Both the position numbers and the translations under genes were made by a program. DNA of 64,000 nt from Kalaharituber pfeilii (taxonomy: Eukaryota; Ascomycota; Pezizomycetes; Pezizales; Pezizaceae), in assembly GCA_015179045.1 (NCBI GenBank), contig WHUZ01000096.1, positions 152,696 through 216,695 on the forward strand, written 5' to 3'. Shown piece by piece: positions 33,780 through 43,692 of the stretch; position 1 is the stretch's first letter; every line of letters begins with the position of its first letter. The notes under the pieces are model-generated. The model did not search any database. It was not told the origin of the DNA and saw only the letters and a program-made list of their open reading frames with translations.

Positions 33780-35250
33780 TTTTCTTTTTCTCATCATTAC
33801 TCGCCTGCCGCCCTATGGGCTATGGCGAGGTTAGGTACATAAGAGATAAATAACAGGAAAATAGAAAAGAAGAAGGGAAATTTGTGAAATTAAACGGTGA
33901 GTAAGTCTGATCAAGGCCAGTCCCATCCTTAACGTTCTATCCAGCTCAACAGTTCCGCCAGCGGGTTCCCTTCTCCTTCGCCCATCCCACGAAGGGGTCT
34001 CACAGCGAGTTAGGGAGGCCTGGGAACGCAGAGCGGAGACTGGAGGCCTGGATGTGGCAGTCATGTGGGTGAAAGCACACAAAGGAATACTTGGCAACAC
34101 GGAAGCGGATACGGCGGCCAAAATAGGCACATACCGGCAGTATCAGGAAGAAACGGTCACGGAGGCAGGATGGAGACAGCAAGCCAAGGCAAACAGGGCC
34201 TTTGAGAGAAACAGACTAGACATCACCTACAGACCGCTAGAACGACTAGGACACAGGGTCTCCATACTAGCCGGCCTCCTCGGGGGCAAAGGCCTAAGAG
34301 AATGGAAGTCCAAAATCGGAACCGCCGATAGCCCGGAGTGCCATTGGTGCGGCGAAGACACCGAGACCACCCGACACGTTCTGACCCAGTGCAGGGTACA
34401 GTATGGAAACGGAGATGTCCGAGAGGCATCGAGGACCTTTGTCGCCCGAGCAGCGACGACCGGAACGGGTTAGACGAAGACAGAGACAAACTGCTAGAAC
34501 TACTAGACTGGGCAGGTCAGTGACGGTGTGATGACGGCTAAACAGCATCCACTGTTTCGCACGGGTACCGGTGTCTAGAGCTGGCGGAACGAAGCCTCAA
34601 GGGCAGCCTCAACAATCAAATGTCAAGAAAAGGGTCTTCAATTGTCTTGTCTGTACGTGTCCATATCTGTCCATGTCTGTATATCCATGCCTGTTGCTGC
34701 TTGCTTGTATCCATGTCCGTTGCTTCCTTGCTTCCTGCTTCCACAGTCCTATCTACATACAATTTATAGACCACCTTCGCCTTCCAACTGAGCCTATACA
34801 TATCTCGCTTCTTAATCATAATTTTCTTCCTCATCCCATACATGTGTCATTATGTGGCCCTACCGCTGAGTACCGCTCCGGCCCGCGTATGGCCTTATTC
34901 TTTCCATCGGTACCGTGGTTACCACCACAACGGAAGCGGAGGATACTGGGCGGGACAGTGGCGGATTGCTCTCTTCAATTTCTTTTCCTCTTTCTTTTTC
35001 TTTCTCTCCTCTTTCTGCTTATCTCATGACTATGTACCTAGACATCGCCATAGCCCATAGCTCGGCAAGCGATTAATGATATTAAAAAAAAAAAAAAAAA
35101 AATCCTTCGCCCATCTTTGGTGGACGGAGTATTGCCTCCAGTCCGCCAGGCCATCTCCTTCTCCATTCCCCGCATCTGTCGCAAATGTGTGTCGTCGTCT
35201 CCTTCTCGTTCCCGCACCACCTGCATTCTGGTCCGTCCGTCTTGCCTAAC
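33780..35250 (-). mobile_element. Middle LINE fragment of the nest
   Basis: Minus strand. The right part (35250-35103) encodes GPECRWCGNEKETTTHICDRC and WRRRWPGGLEAILRPPK. The left part (33986-33780) continues EGNPLAELLSWIER, a stop, the stem-loop and a tail (tttttctttttctc on +). The two parts join in frame when 33987-35102 and one target copy are removed. Its own outer duplication is unclear, so 35250 is approximate. Confidence 0.65.
33987..35102 (+). mobile_element. Inner LINE copy, 1116 bp, 5'-truncated
   Basis: Exact 13-bp duplication tccttcgcccatc (33974-33986 and 35103-35115). The frame contains VAVMWVKAHKGILGNTEADTAAK, an RNase H domain with the WVxxHxGxxGN..AD motif, then SPECHWCGEDTETTRHVLTQC (C-terminal finger). 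After a frameshift comes KLLELLDWAGQ ending near 34521. A ~500-bp 3' untranslated region, the stem-loop and poly(A) close it. It identifies the family as an RNase-H-bearing, Tad-like LINE. Confidence 0.8.
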
Positions 35251-35478
35251 TTGCAGGGAGCAACTGCGGGAGCTGATGGAGTCGGAGGAGAGATGATAGC
35301 AAACTCCCGTCCCGGCGCGCGTTATGACGGGGGGACATGGCTTTATTCTACCCCTCTGTTTTATGCTTTACGTTATTCCCTTATGTAATTAATCTCGCCA
35401 TAGCCCATGGGGCGGCATACGAGTAATGGATATCAAAAAAAAGAAAAAAAAAAGAAAAAAAAAAAAAAAAAGAAAAAA

Positions 35479-36465
35479 GTACGAGATCTGTACTTGCCAG
35501 TAACATGCAGTAACTATATACGAGAGGATGCCCGCTGGCTACGCTCGCAACGGGGGCAAAGTTTGCGGCGGGAGCAGGTGAAATGCTTGCGAAACTGGCG
35601 ATTATCACAACGTAATAGTAAACTGCGCCCTCGCGACTGTGAGGGTCTTGCAGGGTGATTTTGAACATGCTTTTTCAGCCACTTGCATACATACTCACTG
35701 AGAGGCCCCCATACAACTGCTAGGTGGGATGGTGCGCCCTAGGGGGGTGATGCGCCCTGGGGGATGACATCAAGAGGAGGAAAACTGATAGAGGTGTGTT
35801 CACCTAACACCGAAGGATAACACTGTATTATCAAGATCCGCACCTTTGGAATTGGTCTTTACTATCCTTAGATGTCACATTCCTCTCTGGATACTTGCGC
35901 ATCCCTCTACTGCAGTCATATGTACAACAACCATACTATCAACTTTATCTAACCACTCTAACTAAAATACCACCACTACCCTCACTATCTCTTCTGAACT
36001 TCTAACTTTCCAGTTCCCCGCCCACCTTGCGGATTCACTTGCTGAATTACTTGCTGAATCGCCTGCTGAATTCCCCGCTGAATCACCTGCCGAGTTCTCT
36101 ACCACGTCAATTCCAGAGTTGAATAACTACATGTTGAACTTGCTTGCTGAACTTCCTAACTCATTTGCTAAGCTGCTAGTTAGTAACCATGTATAAGCTA
36201 CTAGTAGACCAAGTGTACAAAAGTGGTCTAACAGCGGTTAAAGTTCATGATCGTTGCTAGTATTTGCGCTATCCATTATGACAGTCCAATTACAAGTGAC
36301 CCTAGCTATAATGAACCTCTTTTTAGTGAAAACCTGGCTTTAGTGAATGGTGTTGGCCAGATTCTTTGTGTACACAGGTAAAGAAAGTGCCCTTCCTTAG
36401 TGAAAACTGATTATAGTGAAGAAGTTCAGTCGGATTCTTGGCCTTCATTAACGCACACTACCGGG
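35479..36465. other. Spacer with short tandem repeats
   Basis: Includes a doubled gatgcgccctaggggg-like word (35730-35765) and a ~15-bp array of gctgaatcacctg units at 36028-36105. A patch with words resembling pogo-type ends (tatagtgaagaag, 36260-36425) is also present. No gene recognised. Confidence 0.4.
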
Positions 36466-37250
36466 ATATTGCACACTTTCCGGATACCACAACAAAAAAT
36501 TACTATGAGTGCAAATGGCCCTCAAGTGGGCTCAAATTGACGCCAGAGCATGGGAGGGTATGTTAAATTATCCTTTATATATTTTCTAGGCTTATTTGTA
36601 GCACATAAGTGATGACTTATTTGGTACATACCAAATCCTATGCTGGACATGTTTCAAGCTGCCATGTGTTAATGATTCTATCCTGAGACCTGTTTGACTT
36701 TACTGTATACTCTGCTGCCTGCCCTGCCTTGGCGAACAGCCGCATGCGGGGTCATGTGAAATAAAAAAAAAAAAAAAATACTCTGCTGCCTATTTCCATG
36801 AAGTATAGGATGTTTGGTGGCTCAGGCTATTCTGTAAAGAATTGCACTGTCATATTGAAAGCATACATCTTTGCTGATGCATATGTACAGCAATTCTGGG
36901 CTACTATACAGCATAAAAGCATTGTATGAAGAATCTCTGAGGGTATAAAATAGAAAACACATATATAATAAGGTACTTGCTGAACTGCTGGCAGCACCAG
37001 CTAATGGATTAAGATGTTATATGGCCACTTGAGTGGAGAGGTATGAAGGATGTAGTGAGAGAGCATATTAAGATGTATATATATTAGATATAGATAATAA
37101 TAGGTGATGAGATAAGTAATAGCAGTAACAGGTACTATAGTTGCAAATACTACAGAGCTACATAGAGAGCTGGTGAGTATTCTTGGAATGCTTTATGCAT
37201 AAAATTCACGTGATAGTACCTAATGGCTCAAATCCATCAGCTAGTACTGC
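36466..37250. mobile_element. Truncated copy of the 39.2-kb MITE family
   Basis: accgggatattgcacacttt at the left end and the following ~170 bp match 39223-39400. The copy has been hit by a family-A retroposon (36721) and, at its right, by a LINE fragment (37260). A mirror piece (ggaaataggcagcagagtat) survives at 37676-37695, but the right terminus is missing. Confidence 0.5.
36721..36777 (+). mobile_element. Tiny poly(A) retroposon, family A
   Basis: Body from gccctgccttgg to ggggtcatgtga, poly(A), exact 14-bp duplication atactctgctgcct (36707-36720 and 36778-36791). Confidence 0.9.
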
Positions 37251-37259
37251 ACTACAAAA

Positions 37260-37647
37260 ACATACAGACCGTTGGAGAGGCTAGGAGGTGGGGTAGGGAG
37301 GTTGGCAGGCTTGCTGGGGGGTAAGGGATTGAGGGCATGGAGGTGGCATATAGGAGAAGGTGACAGACCGGAGTGCAGGTGGTGCGGAGAGAAAGAAGAG
37401 ACAACGAAACACCTGCTGGAGGAGTGCAGAGTGTGGAAGCGGAGGTGGCCGGGGGGGGAGGAGCACGTGAGGAGGCCTCCGAAAGGGAGAGAAGGGGAGA
37501 GAGATCCGTTGGGCGCGATGATAGAAATGCTAGGGGAGTAGGGGAGAGAAGGAGGGTCATGTGACGTAGAAGGTAGTCAGGTAGTACATCGCCATAGCCC
37601 GTGGGGCGGCAAGCGATCAATGATATAAAAAAAAAAAAAAAAAAAGA
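37260..37647 (+). mobile_element. 5'-truncated LINE 3' end with zinc finger
   Basis: Exact 11-bp duplication gcactacaaaa (37249-37259 and 37648-37658). The frame has RPECRWCGEKEETTKHLLEEC and ends in EMLGE, then the stem-loop (gccatagcccgtggggcggc) and poly(A). This copy links the zinc-finger protein end directly to the stem-loop tail. Confidence 0.85.
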
Positions 37648-37749
37648 GCACTACAAAACATTCTATACTTCATGGAAATAGGCAGCAGAGTATATAGTGA
37701 GGTCAAACAGGTCTCTGTTACGGCTAAGGTAAGACTTACCCGACTAGGG

Positions 37750-37809
37750 AGCCCTGCCATGGCGAACAGCTGCAAGCGGGGTCACGTGAAATAAAATTAA
37801 AAAAAAAAA
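37750..37809 (+). mobile_element. Tiny poly(A) retroposon, family A, in solo LTR 3
   Basis: Body gccctgccatggcgaacagc to ggggtcacgtga, A-rich tail, exact 12-bp duplication acccgactaggg (37738-37749 and 37810-37821). Confidence 0.9.
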
Positions 37810-38050
37810 ACCCGACTAGGGGAACACTTACCCTGAACTGTTCGTAAGACCAATGCTGCTAGAGCGGCCTGATCACCCGTGAGGCTTGGCAGAAGGTTCT
37901 TTGTCCTTCGAATAGGGAAGTGCTAAGGAAGTGTGTGTCATTGTTTATTGTCTTTGGACTTGTAAAGCACTCGGTGTATGCGCACATGCATTAGTACATA
38001 TTATTATCTTGCGTCTGTACTATTTTTGCATGTTTCTGTTACGTCTACCT

Positions 38051-38116
38051 GCCCTGCCATGGCCAAGTGCTACAAGCGGGGTTATGTGATTAAAAAAAAA
38101 AAAAAAAAAAAAAAAA
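38051..38116 (+). mobile_element. Tiny poly(A) retroposon, family A, second subtype
   Basis: Body gccctgccatggccaagtgc to ggggttatgtgatt, ~24 A, exact 14-bp duplication tgttacgtctacct (38037-38050 and 38117-38130). The ccaagtgc/ttatgtgatt variant is shared with the copy at 63792. Confidence 0.9.
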
Positions 38117-38575
38117 TGTTACGTCTACCTATTACTACAGGTATTGGCATTGATAAGGAATTGTTGTTTCTTTATTTGCTTGACTAGTCATGTATGATGT
38201 GCTCAGTCTATTTAAGCGCAGGCGATAGCACAGTTAAAAGAATCAAGACACAAGCAGTGCTCTAAGTTCTCTATAACTCTGAAACCTATCGTTTCCTTAT
38301 TACGCCCGTTTGAACCGCTCCGCTGCGCGCTCCACGCCGAATAGCTGCCCTCCCGGCCCGCAGTACATACGCCTCCGTAGCCACTCCGGCCCGCAGCATA
38401 TACACCTCCGTAGCCATTCCGGCCCGCAGTATCCACACCTCCGTAGCGACTCCGGCCCGCCGTATATACACCTCCGTAGCGACTCCGGCCTGCCGAATAC
38501 GCACCTCCGTAGCCGTAACATCCAGTACCTTCCAGCGCCCACCGGAGCCTAGCCCCTCACGCCCGTAACAGTCTC

Positions 38576-39204
38576 AGTGCTGGGTCTCTTTTATGATAAA
38601 GTTTGATTAGAGAGGTATCAAACCAAGGGTAGATGCTGAATATTGAGGGTAACTTCAATTTTTCACATTCCACATCTCTGGCTCTCTAGAAACATTGCTA
38701 TGAGGAATTAGGTCTCTACAGTATTTTGCATTATGTTGTGGCATATTTTTCGTGGCAAAGTTGCCAGCATTGAAGTTCACTCATTACACATGATATAGAT
38801 TTGATAAGAAAAAAAGGGACATTTTTAAAATGATAATGTTACCTTGTTCAAAGATTCAAGCAGCAGTCCAAGTAAAGATTGTACAAGTGTTTGAGATTAA
38901 ATTCGTAATTCACACAGAAAAAATGATGCATTAATTATATAGAGAAACCACCTAAAATGGCAAATTGATGTATGGACCAGACATTTAACAACATTAAGCC
39001 AAAGAAAGCGTTATATTGGGACGCCTATTGGGAAGTCCTTCTGCAGTTTCTACGGCCATTATAGAGAACAATGAAGGGAAGGGTAGGAGCTGCCGACGAA
39101 CAACAGCCAGAAATAACACTACTAACTGGGGCGCTTTTAGTGCCTTGGCCCGTTCATTCATTGGCGTACTATTGGCTGGCGATGCAGGCTAGCAGGATAT
39201 TGCG
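38576..39204. other. Spacer, diverged repeat copy
   Basis: Part of it (about 38890-39065) is a diverged inverted copy of 41560-41760 (ttaatgttgtttaatg words). No gene seen. Confidence 0.4.
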
Positions 39205-39960
39205 CACCACCGGGATATTGCGCACCACCGGGTTATTGCGCACTTTCCGGATGCCACAACAAAAAATTGGTATGAGTGCAAATGATGCTCACATGGGCTC
39301 AAATTGAGAGCATGGGGAAATACAGTAGATTATTCTTCGCACATTATCTAGGCCTATTAGTAGCATATAAATAATGACTCCTTTGGTATATACAAAATCC
39401 TATGCTAGACATAATAGCACTGTCAAATTGAAGCGTACATATCGCTTATCCATATGCATCAGATTACCGATAGCACCAAATGGCACATATCCTCCAGCTA
39501 GTGCTGCCAGCCATTCAGAAAATACCGTACTATAATACTCGAGTATATGTCTATTTTATAGTTTTAAAGTATCCACATACAATGCTTTCACACTGCATAG
39601 TAGCCCAGTATTCCTATTCATATGCATAATCGATGATGTATGTGTTATTATAACAGTGCCATTTTCTACGTATTAGCCTGAGAATCACCATGCGTGCTAT
39701 ACTTTTTGGAAATAGGCAAGAGAGTATATATTGAGATCACGAAGATCTCATGGTAGCATCATTGAAATATGGCGGCTCAAAGCATGCCCAGCAGAGGATT
39801 TTGTATATACCAAAGAGGTCATTACTTTTATGCTACAAATAGGCGAATAATTTACTGCATTCTCCATGCTCTGGCTTCAATTTGACCCCATTTGACCATC
39901 ATTTGCACTCATCGCAATTTTTTGTTGGCGCATGCGAAAGTGCGCAATATCCCGGTGGTG
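39205..39960. mobile_element. MITE with ~200-bp imperfect inverted arms
   Basis: The left end caccaccgggatattg (39205-39220, with the motif repeated at 39223) is the complement of the right end caatatcccggtggtg ending at 39960. The arms pair imperfectly for ~200 bp (tttgcactcat, ttttgtatatacc words on both sides). No transposase. A truncated relative starts at 36466. Confidence 0.65.
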
Positions 39961-40362
39961 CTCAATACGGAGTACATGTGAATACAACCCACAATCAATT
40001 TTCGCGAGCATTTTGCTTTGCCGTACTGCAACACAATTTTATAAAATTCAACTCATAATAAAATCGCGGATAAACATGGACGTGCGCTCGTGTCTCAATT
40101 GGCTCCTGTAACTTGCCCTTCTGCTATTTGAAATCTGCGTAATTTGCTAACCAAGGGTGTCCACAGCAACCTAATATAAGCCCTGCCAAGTACATTCTGC
40201 CTTGCAACTCGAAGGCATGCCATATCTCCATAAACCACATCGTTCATAAAGGAGCCGCTTTATGTCCTTTGGCTGGCCTCGAAATGCTACAGCGGAACTA
40301 AGTTATATCTTCGTCAGCACTAATTTAGCTAGAATGGGCCTAGAAATGGATTGATAGATACT
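39961..40362. other. Spacer downstream of small protein gene
   Basis: AT-rich; presumably includes the 3' untranslated region of the minus-strand gene ending at 40363. Nothing else recognised. Confidence 0.35.
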
Positions 40363-40824
40363 TTATGCTTTCACCTCTGCAAGCCACTCGATGAGACCTT
40401 CACCGGATGCATCGCTTGCTCCATCCCAAGTCCCGGAGAAGATAACACCGGTGGGGTTACCTCCCCGTCCAAACTGTGCAGTGATGGCGGTGCCGCTGGC
40501 ATCCACCGTAAAAGTCACAGAGTCGGTGGAACGCAATTCGTCGACCGAGGGGTAAGTGATGGTGCCTTCGCCATTGCCCGCAGGGTTTGTCCCAACTCTT
40601 GAGTCGTATCTGCCACGGCCTTTCAAAACCTGTCCTGATGGCAATTGAACTCTCGCATGGACGGTGTACGGTGAGGCCGCGTCTGGATTTTCAGTGATTA
40701 TGATATGGCAATTGATTTCTCCCGTAGAATTAGGGTCTTCGGACACTAGTTCTTCTGATTTTTCTTGCGAGGGATATATAGGTCTTTTCGGGAGAACATA
40801 GGGGTTGTATTTGCGCTTTTCCAT
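40363..40824 (-). CDS. Small hypothetical protein, Gly/Thr-rich beta pattern
   Basis: The 153-codon minus-strand frame starts MEKRKYNPYVLPKRPIYP. After a ~40-residue basic/acidic lead it alternates short hydrophobic strands and Gly turns (ARVQLPSGQVLKGRGRYDS, GVIFSGTWDGA), suggesting a small beta-sandwich or barrel. There is no signal peptide and no transmembrane segment. An upstream frame to 40964 (MPIVKPSHAPDDEEF) could be a first exon joined at the CCACAG before 40826, but I see no strong donor. I do not recognise the family; it is not transposon-like. Codon use and the intact frame favour a real gene. Confidence 0.5.
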   Translation of the reverse strand: MEKRKYNPYVLPKRPIYPSQEKSEELVSEDPNSTGEINCHIIITENPDAASPYTVHARVQLPSGQVLKGRGRYDSRVGTNPAGNGEGTITYPSVDELRSTDSVTFTVDASGTAITAQFGRGGNPTGVIFSGTWDGASDASGEGLIEWLAEVKA

Positions 40825-40964
40825 TCTGTGGTAGATATATTGAGGTCAAAACTTCTGAACGTGCTGCAATTCAAATTGCGGAAACGGTAGTCGTTGTAGT
40901 GAGTTCCTGCTGAGGATGTGAACTCTTCGTCGTCTGGTGCATGTGAAGGCTTAACTATTGGCAT

Positions 40965-41295
40965 TTTATTCAGTTTTCGTGGGCAACCTAGCTTTTTGTC
41001 ACAATGTCAACCTCATTAGTTGTTGGTGATTTCAATGTAGACTTGCTCCGCCTGGTCTTGGTGTCCAGGGTTTAGCCCATTTTGGGTTGCATGTCTTAAA
41101 CTCAGCTGAAGAACAACTCTACAGCTGGCGTCAAAGGGGGGCCACCGTAAATTCAAGCATGTATTGCCCTCACGATGCTGGAAGTATACGGCCATTGGGA
41201 GGAAGCCAAAGCTTCCCTCATTGCCATTCTCAAGTGTAGGACCGGGATCGTCTCCGGGAATAACCCATAGGCCATATTGTCCATATACTGTAATT
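40965..41295. other. Upstream region of the small protein gene
   Basis: Contains cacaatgtcaacctcatt and other unique sequence; probable promoter of the minus-strand gene. No motif decisive. Confidence 0.3.
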
Positions 41296-42129
41296 CACCA
41301 CAACCCGACTCCCGACGCAAGTTTTACACCAAAACTGACCGCGCGCGACAACATATATCTCAACCACCAGAATAGAATTTTGTATGCGCTCTTCAGGGAA
41401 AATAAATAAAGGGTTGTTCTTCACCTTTTATCCCTCTATTTGCACTGAAAAGACATTGTGGTTGAATAATGGCACTATGAGTTTTTCATTGATGCCTTGG
41501 CATGCATTTATATGGAATTCCCATACAAATTGAACTGGAGGGTAGAATGCACAACTTCCCTTCAACGCTCACCGTAATGGCTATAGAATTGTGACTAGAG
41601 AGTCTCCCCAATAGGTCTCTTGTCAATTAGTGCTTTAATTGGCTTAATGTTGTTTAATGCCTAATTTATACATCAAATTGCCATTTCAGGTAGTTTTCCT
41701 ATACAATTATTGCATACAGTTTCTATGAGAAAATGAATTTTGTGAATAACTCCACCACTTCTTGAGAAGGTTTCTTGATGTGCTTCTTACATCTTTGAAT
41801 AAGATAAAATATTGATATTCAAGTGTCCTACTGCTTTTATCAATTTTACTTCAGGTGTGATAAGTGGAATCCAATACTAGTGACATCACAGCGAAAAATA
41901 TATGCCAAGCCTATGCCAATTTATGGTAAGAATTTCATGAATCATAAATCCCTTCAAAGCAACATATCTGAAGAAGCCAAGGTGTGGAATATGAAGAATA
42001 ACCCTTTATTTATTTCCCCTGAAGAGCGCATACAAAATTCTATTCTGGTGGTTGAGATATATGTTGTCGCGTGCGGTCAGTTTTGGTGTAAAACGTGCGT
42101 CGGGACGTGGTGCAAGTCGGGTTGTGGTG
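41296..42129. mobile_element. Fold-back/TIR element with ~130-bp arms
   Basis: The arm 41296-41425 (caccacaacccgact ... tcttcacct) is the inverted copy of 41991-42129 (ggtgtggaatatgaag ... gggttgtggtg), high identity by eye. The ~560 bp between the arms shares a diverged block with 38890-39065. No transposase, and no clear target duplication found. Confidence 0.6.
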
Positions 42130-42382
42130 AAAGACAGTAGTACCTATCCCGGTTCACTAAACTAGAAACATTCGAGGGTAATTCCGAGGATTGTTTGTGT
42201 TCCCGACCAATCAAATAAATTAAGTATCCTGCCTGGAGCAATTCAGCTGCTACTGATTCCCCTCAGCACGCACGGAACCAAACAGCGATTATCTGAGCCA
42301 CCAGGTGCCGGGCTCCCAAGGCTATCATCCTGCAGGTATGCTGCAAAAATTAGACATACATGCGCATGCTGTCCTCGAGCAC

Positions 42383-43673
42383 TGTGGCGGCGCGTGCAAG
42401 CATGTTACCGGAAGTAGGCTGATTGCCGAAACCGGGAAGTGGGGGGTAGGTCATGTATGTATGAGAGGGGGGGACGCACGAGAGATTCTGCGAAAATCAA
42501 CCTACACTGAATAATAGAGAGCTTTGGCAATATCCCCGTAAATTTTCCCCGTATTGTCTTAGTCATCTTAGCGGGAATGCTGCAAATGAGAGGTTTGGCA
42601 CGCACTCCCCGTTCATATCCCCGTTTATATCCCCATACCAATTACTGCAACGAATCCACCATGCACATGCACCTACAGTATTTCGCAGCTGCACAGGCAG
42701 CAGTTGCAGCCTGTAGTACTCTCTTGCAAGTACTTTCTACAGTTGCAGTGGCATATACAACAAGAAATTGTCGGAGGAAGCGATATGGCCAGCGAGCTAG
42801 GAGGCCAGCATTGCCAGCACCCCCCGTTGAATTTTCATTAGATACTTGGACTGATGAGCAATGCATAGAGTACTTTCGGTTCACCAAGGCTGAAATTCGA
42901 GAGATTCTACCATACCTGCGATTGGATAAGATCAAATATGTTAAGAGATACAAACCCTCACCGGAGGCTGCATTTTGTCTACTTCTTTACCGATTATCTG
43001 CTCCTAATCGATACAAAGAGAATTTACATGTATTTGGAAGAGGACAAGCCTGGCAATCCAGTATCTTTAATAGCATTACTGAATACCTAGCTGGACGAAA
43101 ACTTCGTTTTATTTCTTGGAGTATGTTCATCTTGATACTCCAAGCATAAGCGCACGAGGATTAAGCGTTCTTCCTCAGTGAGGCGAGTTCGAGCAGTTGA
43201 ACTAGGAGGATTTGGAGTTGCTGAAGCAGACTCAGCTTGTGGAGTCTCTTCTTCTGGTCTTTCCGAGCTGGGAGTGCCTATTTGGGAGGTGTTAGATACT
43301 GAAGGAGTCACAGTTGCTCTTGGACGTCTTGGAGGCATGGTGTATGAATAAAGGTTACGGGGAAAGTAGTACTGCTGGTGTCTGTGAAAGTAAATCAAGA
43401 CGGAATTTTGTAAAGCAGTTTTTCACGATAGGTATTAATTCTGTACAAAGTTTGAGAGCAATCTGACTTGATTAAATAGTTACGGGCATTGCTCAAAGAT
43501 GTGCAGTTTTCCCCCTAATTACGGGGATTTTTTCAAAGTTCTCCTAGTTTTGTATAAACATAGCCACCGTTGTCACGGCAACAGTGTGGCGCAGCATTAC
43601 GGGGAAAATTACGGGGACATTGCCAAAGCTCTCTAATACAAAATTTCTTGTTAACGAAGAAAACCCTTCCACA
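42383..43673 (+). repeat. Gypsy left LTR, interrupted
   Basis: 42383-42516 and 43634-43673 together equal the 169-bp right LTR. The break falls in the word ...gaataatacaaaa. The insert duplicates TAATA. Confidence 0.9.
42517..43633. mobile_element. PIF/Harbinger deletion derivative in the Gypsy LTR
   Basis: Inverted ends GAGAGCTTTGGCAATATCCC and the complementary right end (terminal 15 bp identical, ~37 bp paired) are flanked by TAATA on both sides (42512-42516 and 43634-43638). On + (42577-43149) it keeps the N-terminal part of a DDE_4-type transposase (WTDEQCIEYFRFTKAEIREI, then AFCLLLYRLSAPNRY). On - (43338 to ~43105) it keeps the start of the partner protein (MPPRRPRATVTPS then TRLTEEERLILVRLC, Myb/SANT-like). 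The two converge and both lack their 3' halves, so the middle of the element has been deleted. Confidence 0.8.
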
Positions 43674-43677
43674 GATT

Positions 43678-43690
43678 TGGCGGTCCTAGG
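43678..43690 (+). promoter_or_regulatory. Tentative Gypsy primer-binding site
   Basis: TGGCGGTCCTAGG starts 4 bp after the left LTR and begins with TGG, as expected for pairing with a tRNA CCA end. I cannot name the tRNA, so this is tentative. Confidence 0.35.
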
Positions 43691-43692
43691 AA

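Larger units (their letters stand above)
33060..35478 (+). mobile_element. Outer LINE fragment of a triple nest
   Basis: Left part 33060-33779 has RNase H remnants (VAVMLVKGRKGLEGNRKAD) and the finger GPECRWCREEEETMERI, stopping in RRCEAW. The right part resumes at about 35253 with REQLRELMESEER and ends with the LINE stem-loop (35397-35427) and a long impure poly(A) to 35478. Between them sits a minus-strand LINE which itself contains a third LINE. Confidence 0.65.
37716..38570 (+). mobile_element. Solo LTR, copy 3, carrying two retroposons
   Basis: TGTTACGG...CCGTAACA with exact duplication GTCTC (37711-37715 and 38571-38575). Without the two inserted retroposons it would be ~703 bp, like the other two copies. 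A TATA-like box (tatttaag near 38210) followed by acacaagcagtgctctaag suggests transcription in the + direction. ~33-bp units with variable copy number occupy 38345-38510. Confidence 0.9.

Noticed and set aside
34571..35029. 150-codon open frame in the inner LINE
   Set aside because: It lies in the LINE 3' untranslated region, is low-complexity and has no motif.
14003..38570. The three TGTTACGG...CCGTAACA units as DNA-transposon MITEs
   Set aside because: TG...CA ends, ~700-bp constant length, exact 5-bp duplications and a TATA-like box fit solo LTRs better.
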